Source of the DNA: Muribaculaceae bacterium | GTDB lineage: Bacteria; Bacteroidota; Bacteroidia; Bacteroidales; Muribaculaceae | Assembly: GCA_022510405.1 (NCBI GenBank) | Contig: JAFLTP010000002.1 | Location: forward strand, 1-64,000 | DNA: 64,000 bases | Direction: 5' to 3' | Shown here: in pieces, positions 47,263 through 57,247 of the stretch | How the letters are laid out: every line of letters begins with the position of its first letter | Numbering within the stretch: position 1 is the first letter of the stretch | The notes under the pieces: generated by a model | Told to the model about the DNA's origin: nothing | What the model saw: only the letters and a program-made list of their open reading frames with translations | The model's database searches: none | Position numbers and translations under genes: made by a program

Positions 47263-49242
47263 TTAAAGAGCAATCTTCTTCCCGTTGATAATATAGATAC
47301 CCTTCGGTAGAGAATTTAGCTGGGTAGCATCTTGAGTCTCAAGCACTTTTATTCCCTGGGGATTGTAAACTCTGATATTGCCTTTGGAAGGATCTGCTAT
47401 GATACCTTCAACTCCGGCTTGACCTTTCAGGCTCATTTGTGCTCCTGTCACTATCTCTCCGGTCTGATTATTCAACAACAAGGCAATCACATAACAGTTA
47501 TTGATATCTATTTCAGCATCGGCTTCGTCGATATTTTTGATTATATCCTCAACTGAAATTGTAACTGTGTAGTCATAGTCTTTGTCTCCCTCGATATAGG
47601 TGGGCACACTGTTTTCAATACCGAAGGCACTGTCTATGTAACGGGCAACCATTTCATAAAGGGTTGAAACCTGTGATCCTCGATCGCTCCAGCCTTCCAA
47701 TTCACCGTTGCCACCACCAGAGAAATAATTAGTCTGAGTGTATGGACCCACATTATTCTCAGTCACTGCAAAAGCCAATGAATAATCGGCATCAGTCTGT
47801 TCTGCCGCAAAATGGAGTGTTGCTGTTGCTGTGATTTCTTCTGTTTCCTCATTATACAATGCATCAACTCCCGCTTTCACATAAGTTGGTATTTCACTGT
47901 AGGCTGCATAATATTCCTCCAAAGTTTCAACACTTGGATCGAAATATCCCATCCTATTCATCACTGCACTTGGCCATGAGCCCATAGAATAATAGTTGTT
48001 TACGGGAACATAGGTGGAAGATTCCATCAAGTCATTGTAATGAACAGCAATTCCTATGAAATCTTTATCACCATATTTTTCTCTCATATACTCCATTCCC
48101 ACTATGCCTCGAGGACACCAGCCGCACCAAGTGCCAGTAAACTCTTCAGCAACTATAGCTTTTTTATAGGTTTCAGGAACTACAGACATAAAAGCCCTTA
48201 AAGGTTCTCCAAATTCTACTGTTTCATCACCATATTTCAAATTGTTGATGGTGAATACCACCGGCAGATTGATACCTTGGACATTTGTCGGGGCCTTGGC
48301 GCTAATTTCCACATATCCCAGTTTGCCGAATTCCACACCGCCATTACCCTGACCATACATTTTTACCTTAAGGTCGGTGACTTCCTCTCCATCTATAAGA
48401 TAGGTAACATCCATATCGGTAATGGTTTGTTCTCCTATATTGAGAAGTGTGAATCCGGCAGAGAATTCATTACCACTAAGTACCAATTCATCTGGGAACA
48501 AAGCGCCGGGCAATGCATCTTGTTGGGCTGTCATTTCACCCTCCATCTCAAACTTTATACATAGGTTTCCATATAATTCCCCTATATGTTGATATTGCAT
48601 TGATCCGTTTGCTCCTACAGAAAGACCTACATTATCTCCCAATTCCCAGTCTGAGTATAGCATATCGACGCAAATTGGGAAACAGCTTCCATTAGTCAAT
48701 TTATTCTGAAAACCCACATAGAAAGGGTTTCCATCTATGGTGTAAGGTTCTTCCAATTCCACTTCGTTCCATATCTGGTCGACACTGCCTTGGCCGGAGG
48801 AGTCGAAACTTATTGCATTATATTTAAGTTTTGCCGGTTGAAACACCTCAGCCTCTCCTTCCAAATCGGTGGCAATAAAGACATTTACATCCTTATTGGT
48901 GGTATAACCCAGTGCTATATACACTTTGGTTATTTTCATACCTTCCCAACCTTTAGCCATGTATGTAGGAACCTCTATGGCTTCTTCCAACACATATCCT
49001 GCATATTGGGCTCCATAGCCAAATGCCTGTCCGATACCGGCACAATAAGCAAATTCATAAGTGTTTTCACCTGTGCGTGTCAATATAGGTTGCTGATTTC
49101 TGCCTCCTATTATTCTTTTTACGTCGTTTTTGTTGACAGTTTGGGTTCCCGGAATCGCCCTTTCAAGTTGCGGGACTTCTATTCCGGCGCTGGCACCTAA
49201 AAATGCACCTAATCCAAATATTGTGAAGAGGAGTTTTTTCAT
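47263..49242 (-). CDS. Omp28-like secreted protein with CxxC motif and sorting-like C-terminus (paralogue)
   Basis: IVAEEFTGTWCGWCPRGIVGMEYM; NNVGPYTQTNYFSGG shared with the 45375 gene; C-term KGIYIINGKKIAL. Confidence 0.82.
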   Translation of the reverse strand: MKKLLFTIFGLGAFLGASAGIEVPQLERAIPGTQTVNKNDVKRIIGGRNQQPILTRTGENTYEFAYCAGIGQAFGYGAQYAGYVLEEAIEVPTYMAKGWEGMKITKVYIALGYTTNKDVNVFIATDLEGEAEVFQPAKLKYNAISFDSSGQGSVDQIWNEVELEEPYTIDGNPFYVGFQNKLTNGSCFPICVDMLYSDWELGDNVGLSVGANGSMQYQHIGELYGNLCIKFEMEGEMTAQQDALPGALFPDELVLSGNEFSAGFTLLNIGEQTITDMDVTYLIDGEEVTDLKVKMYGQGNGGVEFGKLGYVEISAKAPTNVQGINLPVVFTINNLKYGDETVEFGEPLRAFMSVVPETYKKAIVAEEFTGTWCGWCPRGIVGMEYMREKYGDKDFIGIAVHYNDLMESSTYVPVNNYYSMGSWPSAVMNRMGYFDPSVETLEEYYAAYSEIPTYVKAGVDALYNEETEEITATATLHFAAEQTDADYSLAFAVTENNVGPYTQTNYFSGGGNGELEGWSDRGSQVSTLYEMVARYIDSAFGIENSVPTYIEGDKDYDYTVTISVEDIIKNIDEADAEIDINNCYVIALLLNNQTGEIVTGAQMSLKGQAGVEGIIADPSKGNIRVYNPQGIKVLETQDATQLNSLPKGIYIINGKKIAL

Positions 49243-49254
49243 TTTTTTGTCTTG

Positions 49255-49971
49255 TTACTTGATAATAATTTTAGCTGATTTAACCGCCTTACCATTCTTA
49301 TTGGTCAAACGATAAAGATAGATACCTTTTGGAAGGCCTTCAAGACCCACAGTACCATTACCGTTTACTGTTTGGTTGAAAACAGTCTTTCCGCTAAGGC
49401 TATACATGCTGAGTTGAGATGATCCTGTCACATCGTAAGTTAGAGAACTTCCGTTGAAAATCACTGAGTTGTCCTCTGCGACAATAGTTTCAACACCGGC
49501 TCCGACATCACCCATTTTAACAGTCACACTCACAACAGAAGAAGGATCGTCTACAAGCCATGCAGTTAATACTGTCTCGATGGCCGGTGCCTGATAACTG
49601 TCCTTTTCTGAGTTGAGAATTGTTTCCTCATAATCAAATCTCAAATTCAATTTTTGTCCACCGGTTAAATTAACATTCTGTTTAAGGGGATTTAAACCTT
49701 CTTCACATTGCCCACCTGCACATAATCTCACACTAATATTCGAAGATGCCTGAACGTTGACAACTACATCCACATCCGAAACCAAATATATATTTGGATC
49801 TATAGAAACTATTGTATTGTTTTTACCTTGGGGGTACATTTCCTGTCCTTCGAAGACATATGTTGTTCCTGTTATATTCTCTCCGTCAGCGGTTTGGAAT
49901 TGGATTTCCTGTGCAGCCATCGGAACTATCACTCCGGTTGCAACCAATGTAGCAAGTAAAAATTTCTTCAT
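49255..49971 (-). CDS. Secreted protein with T9SS-type-A-like C-terminal domain
   Basis: C-term QLSMYSLSGKTVFNQTVNGNGTVGLEGLPKGIYLYRLTNKNGKAVKSAKIIIK. Confidence 0.8.
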   Translation of the reverse strand: MKKFLLATLVATGVIVPMAAQEIQFQTADGENITGTTYVFEGQEMYPQGKNNTIVSIDPNIYLVSDVDVVVNVQASSNISVRLCAGGQCEEGLNPLKQNVNLTGGQKLNLRFDYEETILNSEKDSYQAPAIETVLTAWLVDDPSSVVSVTVKMGDVGAGVETIVAEDNSVIFNGSSLTYDVTGSSQLSMYSLSGKTVFNQTVNGNGTVGLEGLPKGIYLYRLTNKNGKAVKSAKIIIK

Positions 49972-50070
49972 AGCTTATAGTGTTTTATTGTTTTTTATTC
50001 TGTTTTTTATCTTTTTTATGGTAATCTTTAGCCTTTTAATTACTCAAAGTAAACATTAAAATTCTATAAA

Positions 50071-50856
50071 TCACTCGATTTTACATTTGTTAACAACGAC
50101 TACTCCCGAATCATTATAGACAAAACCCACAATGTAAAGATTATTAACATTCCAATCATTGATCTCTTCTTCCTGGCCGCTGACAACTTCTATGGAGTTG
50201 TAGAAATGTTCCGTGTCACCATTCACCATATCTATCTCTTCTCCCCATTCTCCATTGACACACGCCCTGAATACATTGTTGTGGATGTAGTCATATCTTC
50301 TTATGTCGCCATCTCTCTGGTAACCCTCTATCCCATTTTCTACCACCCACAACTGTAAGGCTCCCTTTACAGCCCCGTCAGAAACCAAATCGGTGGTGAT
50401 ATTAATCTTAGTGCCGTCTTCAGAAAGTTCGGCATTCAAGTCCATTTCCATGTTGGCCGGATATAAGCCGTCTTTTCTTATCACAGTTGACCATTGGTCA
50501 AAATTCAAGACACCGCTGTTCCTGTCTATCACGCCACATGGATATGCGTTGATACGCCAATGATCGGCATAGATATTACCTTCTTCCTGCATAAGTCCTC
50601 CCATTTCAGAGGAAATGCCGAATGAACCTGCATGGATGCTCACCACCACCAGGTTTTCCCCGAATTGTTCCTCAAGTTTTTCTATAACTGCGTGGGCATC
50701 GGGACAATTCACACAATTCTGGCCCGTGAATTCCTCCAATAATACTTTTCTCTCTAAGGGACGGTTTTCAACCTGGATATATCTGTCTTTCTCGTCTATA
50801 TTGTCACACGCTATTAGGAAGGGGAATGTTGCTATTAGTAATAAGAACTTTTTCAT
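50071..50856 (-). CDS. Omp28-related lipoprotein
   Basis: Lipobox FLIACDN; KVLLEEFTGQNCVNCPDAHAVIEKL. Confidence 0.82.
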   Translation of the reverse strand: MKKFLLLIATFPFLIACDNIDEKDRYIQVENRPLERKVLLEEFTGQNCVNCPDAHAVIEKLEEQFGENLVVVSIHAGSFGISSEMGGLMQEEGNIYADHWRINAYPCGVIDRNSGVLNFDQWSTVIRKDGLYPANMEMDLNAELSEDGTKINITTDLVSDGAVKGALQLWVVENGIEGYQRDGDIRRYDYIHNNVFRACVNGEWGEEIDMVNGDTEHFYNSIEVVSGQEEEINDWNVNNLYIVGFVYNDSGVVVVNKCKIE

Positions 50857-50877
50857 CTCGATTCGTTTTGATTAGGA

Positions 50878-52632
50878 TTAGAAATTATAATTATATGAAA
50901 TCTGCACACCTCTGAAAGCCGGCACATATCTGCAGACACCGCCCGAGCAATTGTATCCGGCTCTTGTTCTGCCATATCCGATCATAAGGCGGTTGGACTT
51001 ATAATTCGCGGTCACCGAAGCCATGTAATAATGAGTTCCTGTGCCGCCACAGTTCCACATATCACTCAAAGAGAACATCAGGTAAGGAAGCACTGATACT
51101 TCTGCCAAACCATAAGCCCAGTCTTTTTCATCCTGCTTGGTGGAGAGGTATTGAAGTTCCCATCTTGCTGTGACTTTCTTCGACATCGTCCACTTTCCTT
51201 CCAATATGAAGATATTGGAATGGATATTTCCGCCGTGTCCTTCCACCACTGTCTGGTTGTAAAGTTGGTTGACGTAGGTGAAATCCAAGATAAGGTCTCT
51301 CACCACCCTCTTCTCAATCTGCACGTTGATGTCACGATAATAGGTCTCTCCCATCTTGAAGAAAGAGGTGTGACCGCCGTTAGTGCCATATTGTGAACCT
51401 TCGAAAAGATCTGTTCCATATCTTCTTAGGCCCTTTATCAACGCAGCGTTTATCTTTATCATTGTGCCGTATTTACCGCCCAATGCTGTTCTGCGGGGGA
51501 AACGGTAATTGAACTGTGCCTGGAACGCCCATTCACCCGGTGCGTCCTGCGTGGCATAGGGATAAAGAGACGCTAAAGCATATGTGCTCTGGTAGGCAAA
51601 TGGGGGCAAGTTGTTGATGTATGTAGCTCCTTCGCTTTCCGACCTTCTTGACCGGAAAGACATGTTCTCGCTTCTCTTCACCTGCAACAATGCGCCAAGC
51701 CCACTTCTGGAATAAGAACCCGACAACATTATAGCATCTCCATGAGGATAGGTATAATTGTTGAAATAAGAGGGGTCTTGACTCTTCCAAGCGTATTCAG
51801 CCAAGAAATTCCAGCCATTTTTGCCAAACAATGTCCTGACATCAAAGGCACTCACATGAGTCGGCAATTTCAATTTATAGTCCACTCCCGGAACATAAAT
51901 GTCCTCGTCACGTTCATATTTCAAAACATAAGAAGCTCCTAAGGTCCAACTCACTGCCTTGTCGGTGAGTTTCTGGCTCAATTGGTCTATATATATTTCT
52001 GCGTCGGCTCCATAAATCTGGCTCTTGAGGCTCCATTCCCAGAATCTTCTCTGTACACCACCGAGCACTGTGAATCTCATGCCCCGGAGATTCTTTGTAC
52101 TGAATCTTCCTCCTCTTATGGAATTGTCGATGCCGAGACTCCTGTCTTCATATGTACGAAGGATAAAACCACTGCCGAATTGTTCGTAGAAATCTCCTAC
52201 GGTAAGTTCAAAATTCTTGATCTTTCCTTTGACATAAATATTAGGTACTCCCCACCCCTTGAAATCAGGTTCATAGCCCGGCAAAGGGTGCTCCAAATAT
52301 TCCACTCTTAATCCCGCATCAAAATATTTGCTGTATAAAGCTACGTCCCCATAGAGATTTCCGAGGATTTTTTCCTTATAAGTCTCGGTGCCGATTTCGA
52401 CATCAGTCTCCGGGAAGAGCACATCTGCCTGGACACTTCCATGCACAGTCACAGTCTGCACTTTCTTTTTCGTGCCGACATATTCATAAACGTCACTGTT
52501 TCTACCGGAGGTTTCTGTCGGAATATATACATATTCTTCTCCACTCTCTGCCGGAGCCTCATTAGGGTCTGCGAATCCATACAACCCCCCGATCAGAGAC
52601 ATGCTTAGGATAAAGGGCTTTAGAGCTTTCAC
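50878..52632 (-). CDS. DUF6029-like outer membrane protein
   Basis: NFELTVGDFYEQFGSGFILRTYEDRSLGIDNSIRGGRF and beta-barrel pattern ending NYNF. Confidence 0.78.
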   Translation of the reverse strand: MKALKPFILSMSLIGGLYGFADPNEAPAESGEEYVYIPTETSGRNSDVYEYVGTKKKVQTVTVHGSVQADVLFPETDVEIGTETYKEKILGNLYGDVALYSKYFDAGLRVEYLEHPLPGYEPDFKGWGVPNIYVKGKIKNFELTVGDFYEQFGSGFILRTYEDRSLGIDNSIRGGRFSTKNLRGMRFTVLGGVQRRFWEWSLKSQIYGADAEIYIDQLSQKLTDKAVSWTLGASYVLKYERDEDIYVPGVDYKLKLPTHVSAFDVRTLFGKNGWNFLAEYAWKSQDPSYFNNYTYPHGDAIMLSGSYSRSGLGALLQVKRSENMSFRSRRSESEGATYINNLPPFAYQSTYALASLYPYATQDAPGEWAFQAQFNYRFPRRTALGGKYGTMIKINAALIKGLRRYGTDLFEGSQYGTNGGHTSFFKMGETYYRDINVQIEKRVVRDLILDFTYVNQLYNQTVVEGHGGNIHSNIFILEGKWTMSKKVTARWELQYLSTKQDEKDWAYGLAEVSVLPYLMFSLSDMWNCGGTGTHYYMASVTANYKSNRLMIGYGRTRAGYNCSGGVCRYVPAFRGVQISYNYNF

Positions 52633-52695
52633 CGTTTTGACGTAGGTTAGTTGGTTCGTTTGGTGTTGAATCTTTTCCGAGTTAATACACTCTTG

Positions 52696-53193
52696 CTAAT
52701 CGAGTGTCAACTCACGAATCTTTTCAATGATATGGTTCTCACTTCCGTCGGTATATCCGTTACGGGTTTCAACAATGGTGCCGTCGCCATCTATGATCAT
52801 CACATAAGGGATCATCTGAATACCCATGGCCCTTTGGAAATCTTGATTGGAATCAAGTAATACATCATATTCAAAACCTTCGCTGTCGACCAACGGTTTC
52901 ACCTTGTGAACATTCTGAGCCTCATCAGTGGATATGGCTATAAGTTTCATGCCGGTTTCATCTTGCCAATCAGCGTAATATTCATTGATGGCACGAAGCT
53001 CCCGAAGACATGGCTTACACCATGTGGCAAAAAAACTTATTACAAAAGGCTTACCATCGTTGCTTAAAGTTGCGGTATCAATAGTTTTGCCGTTTACGTC
53101 TTTGAGTTGCACTGATGGCAACTGTGCTGATGCATATTGCACTCCTAAGAGCAATAATGCCAATAAAAACAATTTTTTCATATCGAGTCTCAA
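52696..53193 (-). CDS. TlpA-like thioredoxin-family protein
   Basis: FVISFFATWCKPCLRELRAINEYYADW; likely start is M5 (53181) at the signal peptide. Confidence 0.9.
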   Translation of the reverse strand: MRLDMKKLFLLALLLLGVQYASAQLPSVQLKDVNGKTIDTATLSNDGKPFVISFFATWCKPCLRELRAINEYYADWQDETGMKLIAISTDEAQNVHKVKPLVDSEGFEYDVLLDSNQDFQRAMGIQMIPYVMIIDGDGTIVETRNGYTDGSENHIIEKIRELTLD

Positions 53194-53460
53194 TCCTTTT
53201 AATTAAGTCTTACTTAATGATTTAAGGGTTAAAATAGGTGTTTGGCTTTCATTTTCCCTGTTCGGTAGAATTAAAGCCTCCGGCCGGAGCCGGCGTGTGT
53301 TCATGGTATAATTATAAGACTTCCTTTTCGAAATAAAGTTTATTCGCTTTCAAAGTTTCTTCACTTTCGAAAAAGCAAGTTGGACTCCCAATTATTGCAA
53401 ATACTTTTATTCCTATTCACAAAAGTAAAAAAACATTTCCATATACACAAATTGAACTTT

Positions 53461-53493
53461 AAAACAAAAGCCCCCTTTAGGGAGCTTCGTTTT
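53461..53493 (-). terminator. Terminator downstream of secG
   Basis: AAAACAAAAGCCCCC-TTTA-GGGAGCTTCGTTTT; minus strand ends in TTTTGTTTT. Confidence 0.65.
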
Positions 53494-53570
53494 GATTATG
53501 ATGATAGTATCTTTCTATTTAATAAGTATTAAAAGCTTAATTCTTAATTTTATTAAAAATTAATTAAAAC

Positions 53571-53876
53571 TTATTCTGCCGGCACGCTTATAGGAGCAGG
53601 AGCCGGAACTGTGGTTTCTACCGGATTTACTGAGATAGCGGATTTTGAAGCCGGTTTTGTAATTGTAAAGGATGCTAAGATGCTGATGACACAGATAAAC
53701 ACCGCCAAACTCCAGGTGGCCTTCTCGATAAAATCTGTGGTCTTTCTATAACCTAAATATTGGTTACCTTGGGAATAATCAGAGGCCAAGCCGCCCCCTT
53801 TGGATTTTTGAATAAGCACGGCACCTATCAACAAGACGCATGCCAATACGATTAGAATACTGAGGAATATATACAT
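53571..53876 (-). CDS. secG: Preprotein translocase subunit SecG
   Basis: LLIGAVLIQKSKGGGLASDYSQGNQYLGYRKTTDFIEKATW. Confidence 0.95.
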   Translation of the reverse strand: MYIFLSILIVLACVLLIGAVLIQKSKGGGLASDYSQGNQYLGYRKTTDFIEKATWSLAVFICVISILASFTITKPASKSAISVNPVETTVPAPAPISVPAE

Positions 53877-53902
53877 TTTTTTGCTGTTTTGCGGCCGAGT
53901 AT

Positions 53903-54508
53903 TCAGCCTTGGGTTTTGTTTCTAAAATTTTCTACCGCCTTCAGTTTCTTCAAAAAACGGATTTGGTGTGCAAAATAAATACTTTTTTCCGGATTATTCA
54001 AATTTTGGCTCTCTATAAATTCAATAGCCTCGGTGTAATGCCTGCCTTTTATGAGTCTGGCCAAGGGTGAAATTTCTTCTGTAGAATCTTCCAAGCAGGA
54101 TTGATCTTTGTTCACCACTTCAGATTTTGTTTCTTTTATTTCAGGTGTTCCAAAATTTTCGTCAACTAATTTCTGCACCTCTGATTTCAGACCATCCGAT
54201 TCTTCCGCCACATTATCTTCTTCCAGGACATAGCCTCCAAAACCGGCTTCAAACGATTGCTCCGGCAGATTCTTACCGAATTTGTCCAAAAATGAATCTA
54301 TCGTGTCAAGGGTTGTAGGCGTTGTGGTTTCCATATCTGGATAAAACCTTGCAAACTCCGGTGGATCTATGCCCAAGATCAATCGGAGGGACGCATAATC
54401 CCCAACATTGGCGGCAATAAATCTTCCCAATTTCTTGGCTTCTTCGGAACTCGGCTCCAGTCCACGATATTCCTCAACCTGCGGCACTATGTAATACGGA
54501 TATTTCAT
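53903..54508 (-). CDS. Conserved hypothetical protein
   Basis: 201 aa intact ORF between secG and the LptE-like gene. Confidence 0.75.
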   Translation of the reverse strand: MKYPYYIVPQVEEYRGLEPSSEEAKKLGRFIAANVGDYASLRLILGIDPPEFARFYPDMETTTPTTLDTIDSFLDKFGKNLPEQSFEAGFGGYVLEEDNVAEESDGLKSEVQKLVDENFGTPEIKETKSEVVNKDQSCLEDSTEEISPLARLIKGRHYTEAIEFIESQNLNNPEKSIYFAHQIRFLKKLKAVENFRNKTQG

Positions 54509-54509
54509 C

Positions 54510-55052
54510 TTACCAATTTCCTAAGGTAGCGTTGAATATGAGATTAACCAACTCATCGCATATCTCATTGCATAGGTCGTCCTGAACATCGGTCAACATC
54601 AAAGTGCTTGAGAATTGCCTGTAGGCCGAGAAAGACTGGTCTATGTCGTTGCTTGGGTTTTTGGTATCGGTGTATTTCACTCTCACTGTGATGGTGAGGC
54701 GCGTCTCTGTTGCATACGCATCTTCTCCCACGCTCTGAGGCGACAAAGAATATCCCGTGATCTCTCCGGTCATTTCCAGGTCGGCATTCCCGTCGATTTC
54801 CTGCAATCGGGTCTGACGTGTCACTGTATCCAGCAATTTGTTTTCGAATGTCTGTTGCAAGGGGGGATAAACCAAAGCAGCCCGTATCGGGAATTCCGTT
54901 ATGTCTATCGTCTTATAGATATCATAATTGAGCGCCGAACCATTGAATTTATACGACGGTATACACCCCTGCAACACCACCATCAGCGGTATCGCCCAAA
55001 TTAATTTGCTTATCTTCCCAATATATCTTCCCAATATATTCAAAATATTCAA
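54510..55052 (-). CDS. LptE-like LPS-assembly lipoprotein
   Basis: VLQGCIPSYKFNGSALNYDIYKTIDITEFPIRAALVYPPLQQTFENKLLDTV, typical Bacteroidales LptE. Confidence 0.85.
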   Translation of the reverse strand: MNILNILGRYIGKISKLIWAIPLMVVLQGCIPSYKFNGSALNYDIYKTIDITEFPIRAALVYPPLQQTFENKLLDTVTRQTRLQEIDGNADLEMTGEITGYSLSPQSVGEDAYATETRLTITVRVKYTDTKNPSNDIDQSFSAYRQFSSTLMLTDVQDDLCNEICDELVNLIFNATLGNW

Positions 55053-55064
55053 TTACTAACCTTC

Positions 55065-55099
55065 TTTCAACTTTAAACTTTCAACTTTAAACTCTAAAC
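55065..55099. repeat. Heptamer tandem repeat, 5 copies (TTTCAAC TTTAAAC TTTCAAC TTTAAAC TCTAAAC)
   Basis: Read directly. Confidence 0.92.
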
Positions 55100-55100
55100 C

Positions 55101-56252
55101 CTACTCTATCCCGAGCTCATGAATTTTCCTATAGAGTGTCCTTTGGCTAATATTCAATTCCTCAGCAGTGACTTTCTTATTACCATTGTTCTTTTTTAAA
55201 GCCGCAACTATAGTATCCTTTTCTGCCTGTTCCAATGGCGAAACACCTGTCACATCCGGTGTAGCCTCTTTCGGCGGCTCATATTTTATCAGGGATTGAA
55301 CCGGTTCGGGTTGGAGGATCGGTGACTTTTCACCTTGGAGGGCCGAAACCTTCCTGTTGAGTTCCGTTATCTCGTTGCGCAGACCATATATAAGTTGCCA
55401 CAACATTTCCCGTTCGGCTTCGTATTTATGCTCCGCACCTGAAGGCACCAACGAAGAATTACCGGAATAATCCATCGGCAAAAGATGCAACAAAGTGTGA
55501 CGGTCTATCTCCTCTCCTGCATTAAATAACGCAAGTTGTTCCACTATATTCTTCAGTTGCCTCACATTTCCAGGCCAACGGTAAAGCAACATGGCACGTT
55601 GGGCATCCTCTGAAAAAGTGATACCGGGCATCACATATTTCTCAGCAAAGTCGGCAGCAAATTTTCTCGCAAGTAATATCACGTCATCACCTCGGTCATG
55701 GAGAGGCGGTACATTGATTACTACCGTTGAGAGACGATAGTACAAGTCCTCACGGAATTTTCCTTTTTCCACAGCCTTAAGCAAATCCACATTCGTGGCG
55801 GCCACTATCCTTATATCTGTCTTTTGAACCACTGAAGAACCCACTTTCAAAAACTCACCTGTCTCCAGCACCCTAAGAAGTCTTGCCTGAGTGGTCAAAG
55901 GAAGCTCAGCCACTTCATCCAAGAAAATGGTACCACCGTCAGCTTCTTCAAAATATCCCTTACGGGTACTTATTGCGCCGGTGAAACTTCCTTTTTCATG
56001 CCCGAACAATTCTGAATCAATGGTACCCTCAGGGATAGCACCGCAGTTCACCGCAATATATTTCTTATGTTTTCGCGCTCCATACTGATGTATAATCTTC
56101 GGAAAGAATTCCTTGCCGCTGCCGCTCTCACCTGTCACCAGCACCGACAAATCTATGGGCGCCACTTTCACGGCTCTACCTATAGCCTCCAGCAATGCCG
56201 GCGAATTCCCTATTATTGAAAATCTCTGCTTTACTTTATTTATATCATCCAT
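55101..56252 (-). CDS. Sigma-54-dependent transcriptional activator (AAA+ plus Fis HTH, no receiver domain)
   Basis: GESGSGKE, GHEKGSFTGA, GGTIFLDEVAELP, C-terminal Fis-type HTH. Confidence 0.95.
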   Translation of the reverse strand: MDDINKVKQRFSIIGNSPALLEAIGRAVKVAPIDLSVLVTGESGSGKEFFPKIIHQYGARKHKKYIAVNCGAIPEGTIDSELFGHEKGSFTGAISTRKGYFEEADGGTIFLDEVAELPLTTQARLLRVLETGEFLKVGSSVVQKTDIRIVAATNVDLLKAVEKGKFREDLYYRLSTVVINVPPLHDRGDDVILLARKFAADFAEKYVMPGITFSEDAQRAMLLYRWPGNVRQLKNIVEQLALFNAGEEIDRHTLLHLLPMDYSGNSSLVPSGAEHKYEAEREMLWQLIYGLRNEITELNRKVSALQGEKSPILQPEPVQSLIKYEPPKEATPDVTGVSPLEQAEKDTIVAALKKNNGNKKVTAEELNISQRTLYRKIHELGIE

Positions 56253-56292
56253 CTATTAATCAACAACTTAGCTATTTCACTTATTGTGTTGT

Positions 56293-57144
56293 TTATTGTT
56301 TTCCACTCAACTCATATGTCTTCTTTCTCAAGAAGTCCCCAAGTTCCTGCAAGGTTTCATATTTATTCTGCTCCTCAACGGAAATCGGTTCTCCGAAGGA
56401 AACTCTCACTGTCTTATAATAGGAAGCAAACAATTCTCTTGGCAACCTTAGGGTTCTTAATCTCCAGTCGACTCTACCCAGTATGTTACAGAATGTGGAA
56501 TTCTTACAATGAAAATATATCGGAATCACCGGCACCTGCATTTGTCTTATAAGCCTGATGATGACTTCTTGCCAGGGACGGTCGGATATATCCAATTTCC
56601 AGTCTACATTCGAAATTGCACCGGCCGGGAAAAATCCCAACGGATGGCCTTCCTTTACATGCTTGATGGCTTCTCGCATGCCATGAAGGGTGATTTTTCG
56701 TTTCTCATGGTCATCGCTCTTCTGCGGGTCAACAGCAATAAAACCGGGTCTCATGGCCTGCAGGCGGTTGAGGATAAGATTTACCATCACCTTATAATCC
56801 GGTCTCACCTTTCCTACAAGATGGAGTAGTATAATTCCGTCATAACTTCCAATGGGATGATTGCTCACTGTGATGAAGGGTCCGGTTTTGAATTGTTGTA
56901 GAACTTCATAATTATCTGTTATGATATTCCATTTATATTCCTGTTCAGCCAAAGCAGTGGCAAAATCAACACCTAAGCGATGGCAATATCTTCCATGAGT
57001 CTGGTTGATTTTATCCATGGCGATTACGCGCAAAAACCAGTTCACCAACTTCGGATACTTGGCAAGTTTCGGTATGGCCTCGGCCACATCGTCATAGTTT
57101 ATAACGTCGGGCCGCACTCCGCCCGTTTGAATTTCTTCCGACAT
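56293..57144 (-). CDS. Acyltransferase (PlsC/hemolysin-like lysophospholipid acyltransferase)
   Basis: TVSNHPIGSYDGIILL (NHxxxxD-like), GFFPAGAIS. ORF track start 57165 overlaps the putative -7 region; M8 at 57144 preferred. Confidence 0.82.
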   Translation of the reverse strand: MSEEIQTGGVRPDVINYDDVAEAIPKLAKYPKLVNWFLRVIAMDKINQTHGRYCHRLGVDFATALAEQEYKWNIITDNYEVLQQFKTGPFITVSNHPIGSYDGIILLHLVGKVRPDYKVMVNLILNRLQAMRPGFIAVDPQKSDDHEKRKITLHGMREAIKHVKEGHPLGFFPAGAISNVDWKLDISDRPWQEVIIRLIRQMQVPVIPIYFHCKNSTFCNILGRVDWRLRTLRLPRELFASYYKTVRVSFGEPISVEEQNKYETLQELGDFLRKKTYELSGKQ

Positions 57145-57166
57145 AGTCTTCAAAAGGTTAATCATG

Positions 57167-57174
57167 CAAATTTA
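57167..57174 (-). promoter_or_regulatory. -7 box TAAATTTG (minus) for acyltransferase operon
   Basis: CAAATTTA on plus. Confidence 0.5.
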
Positions 57175-57186
57175 ACTAATTTTTTA

Positions 57187-57194
57187 TAACTTTG
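57187..57194 (+). promoter_or_regulatory. -7 box TAACTTTG (plus) for steroid-reductase-type operon
   Basis: TAnnTTTG, ~54 bp upstream of ATG 57248. Confidence 0.6.
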
Positions 57195-57247
57195 CATGGT
57201 TTGAATATCCGTTTGGGAGTTCTCTCGTTTTTATCTAATTTTGAACC

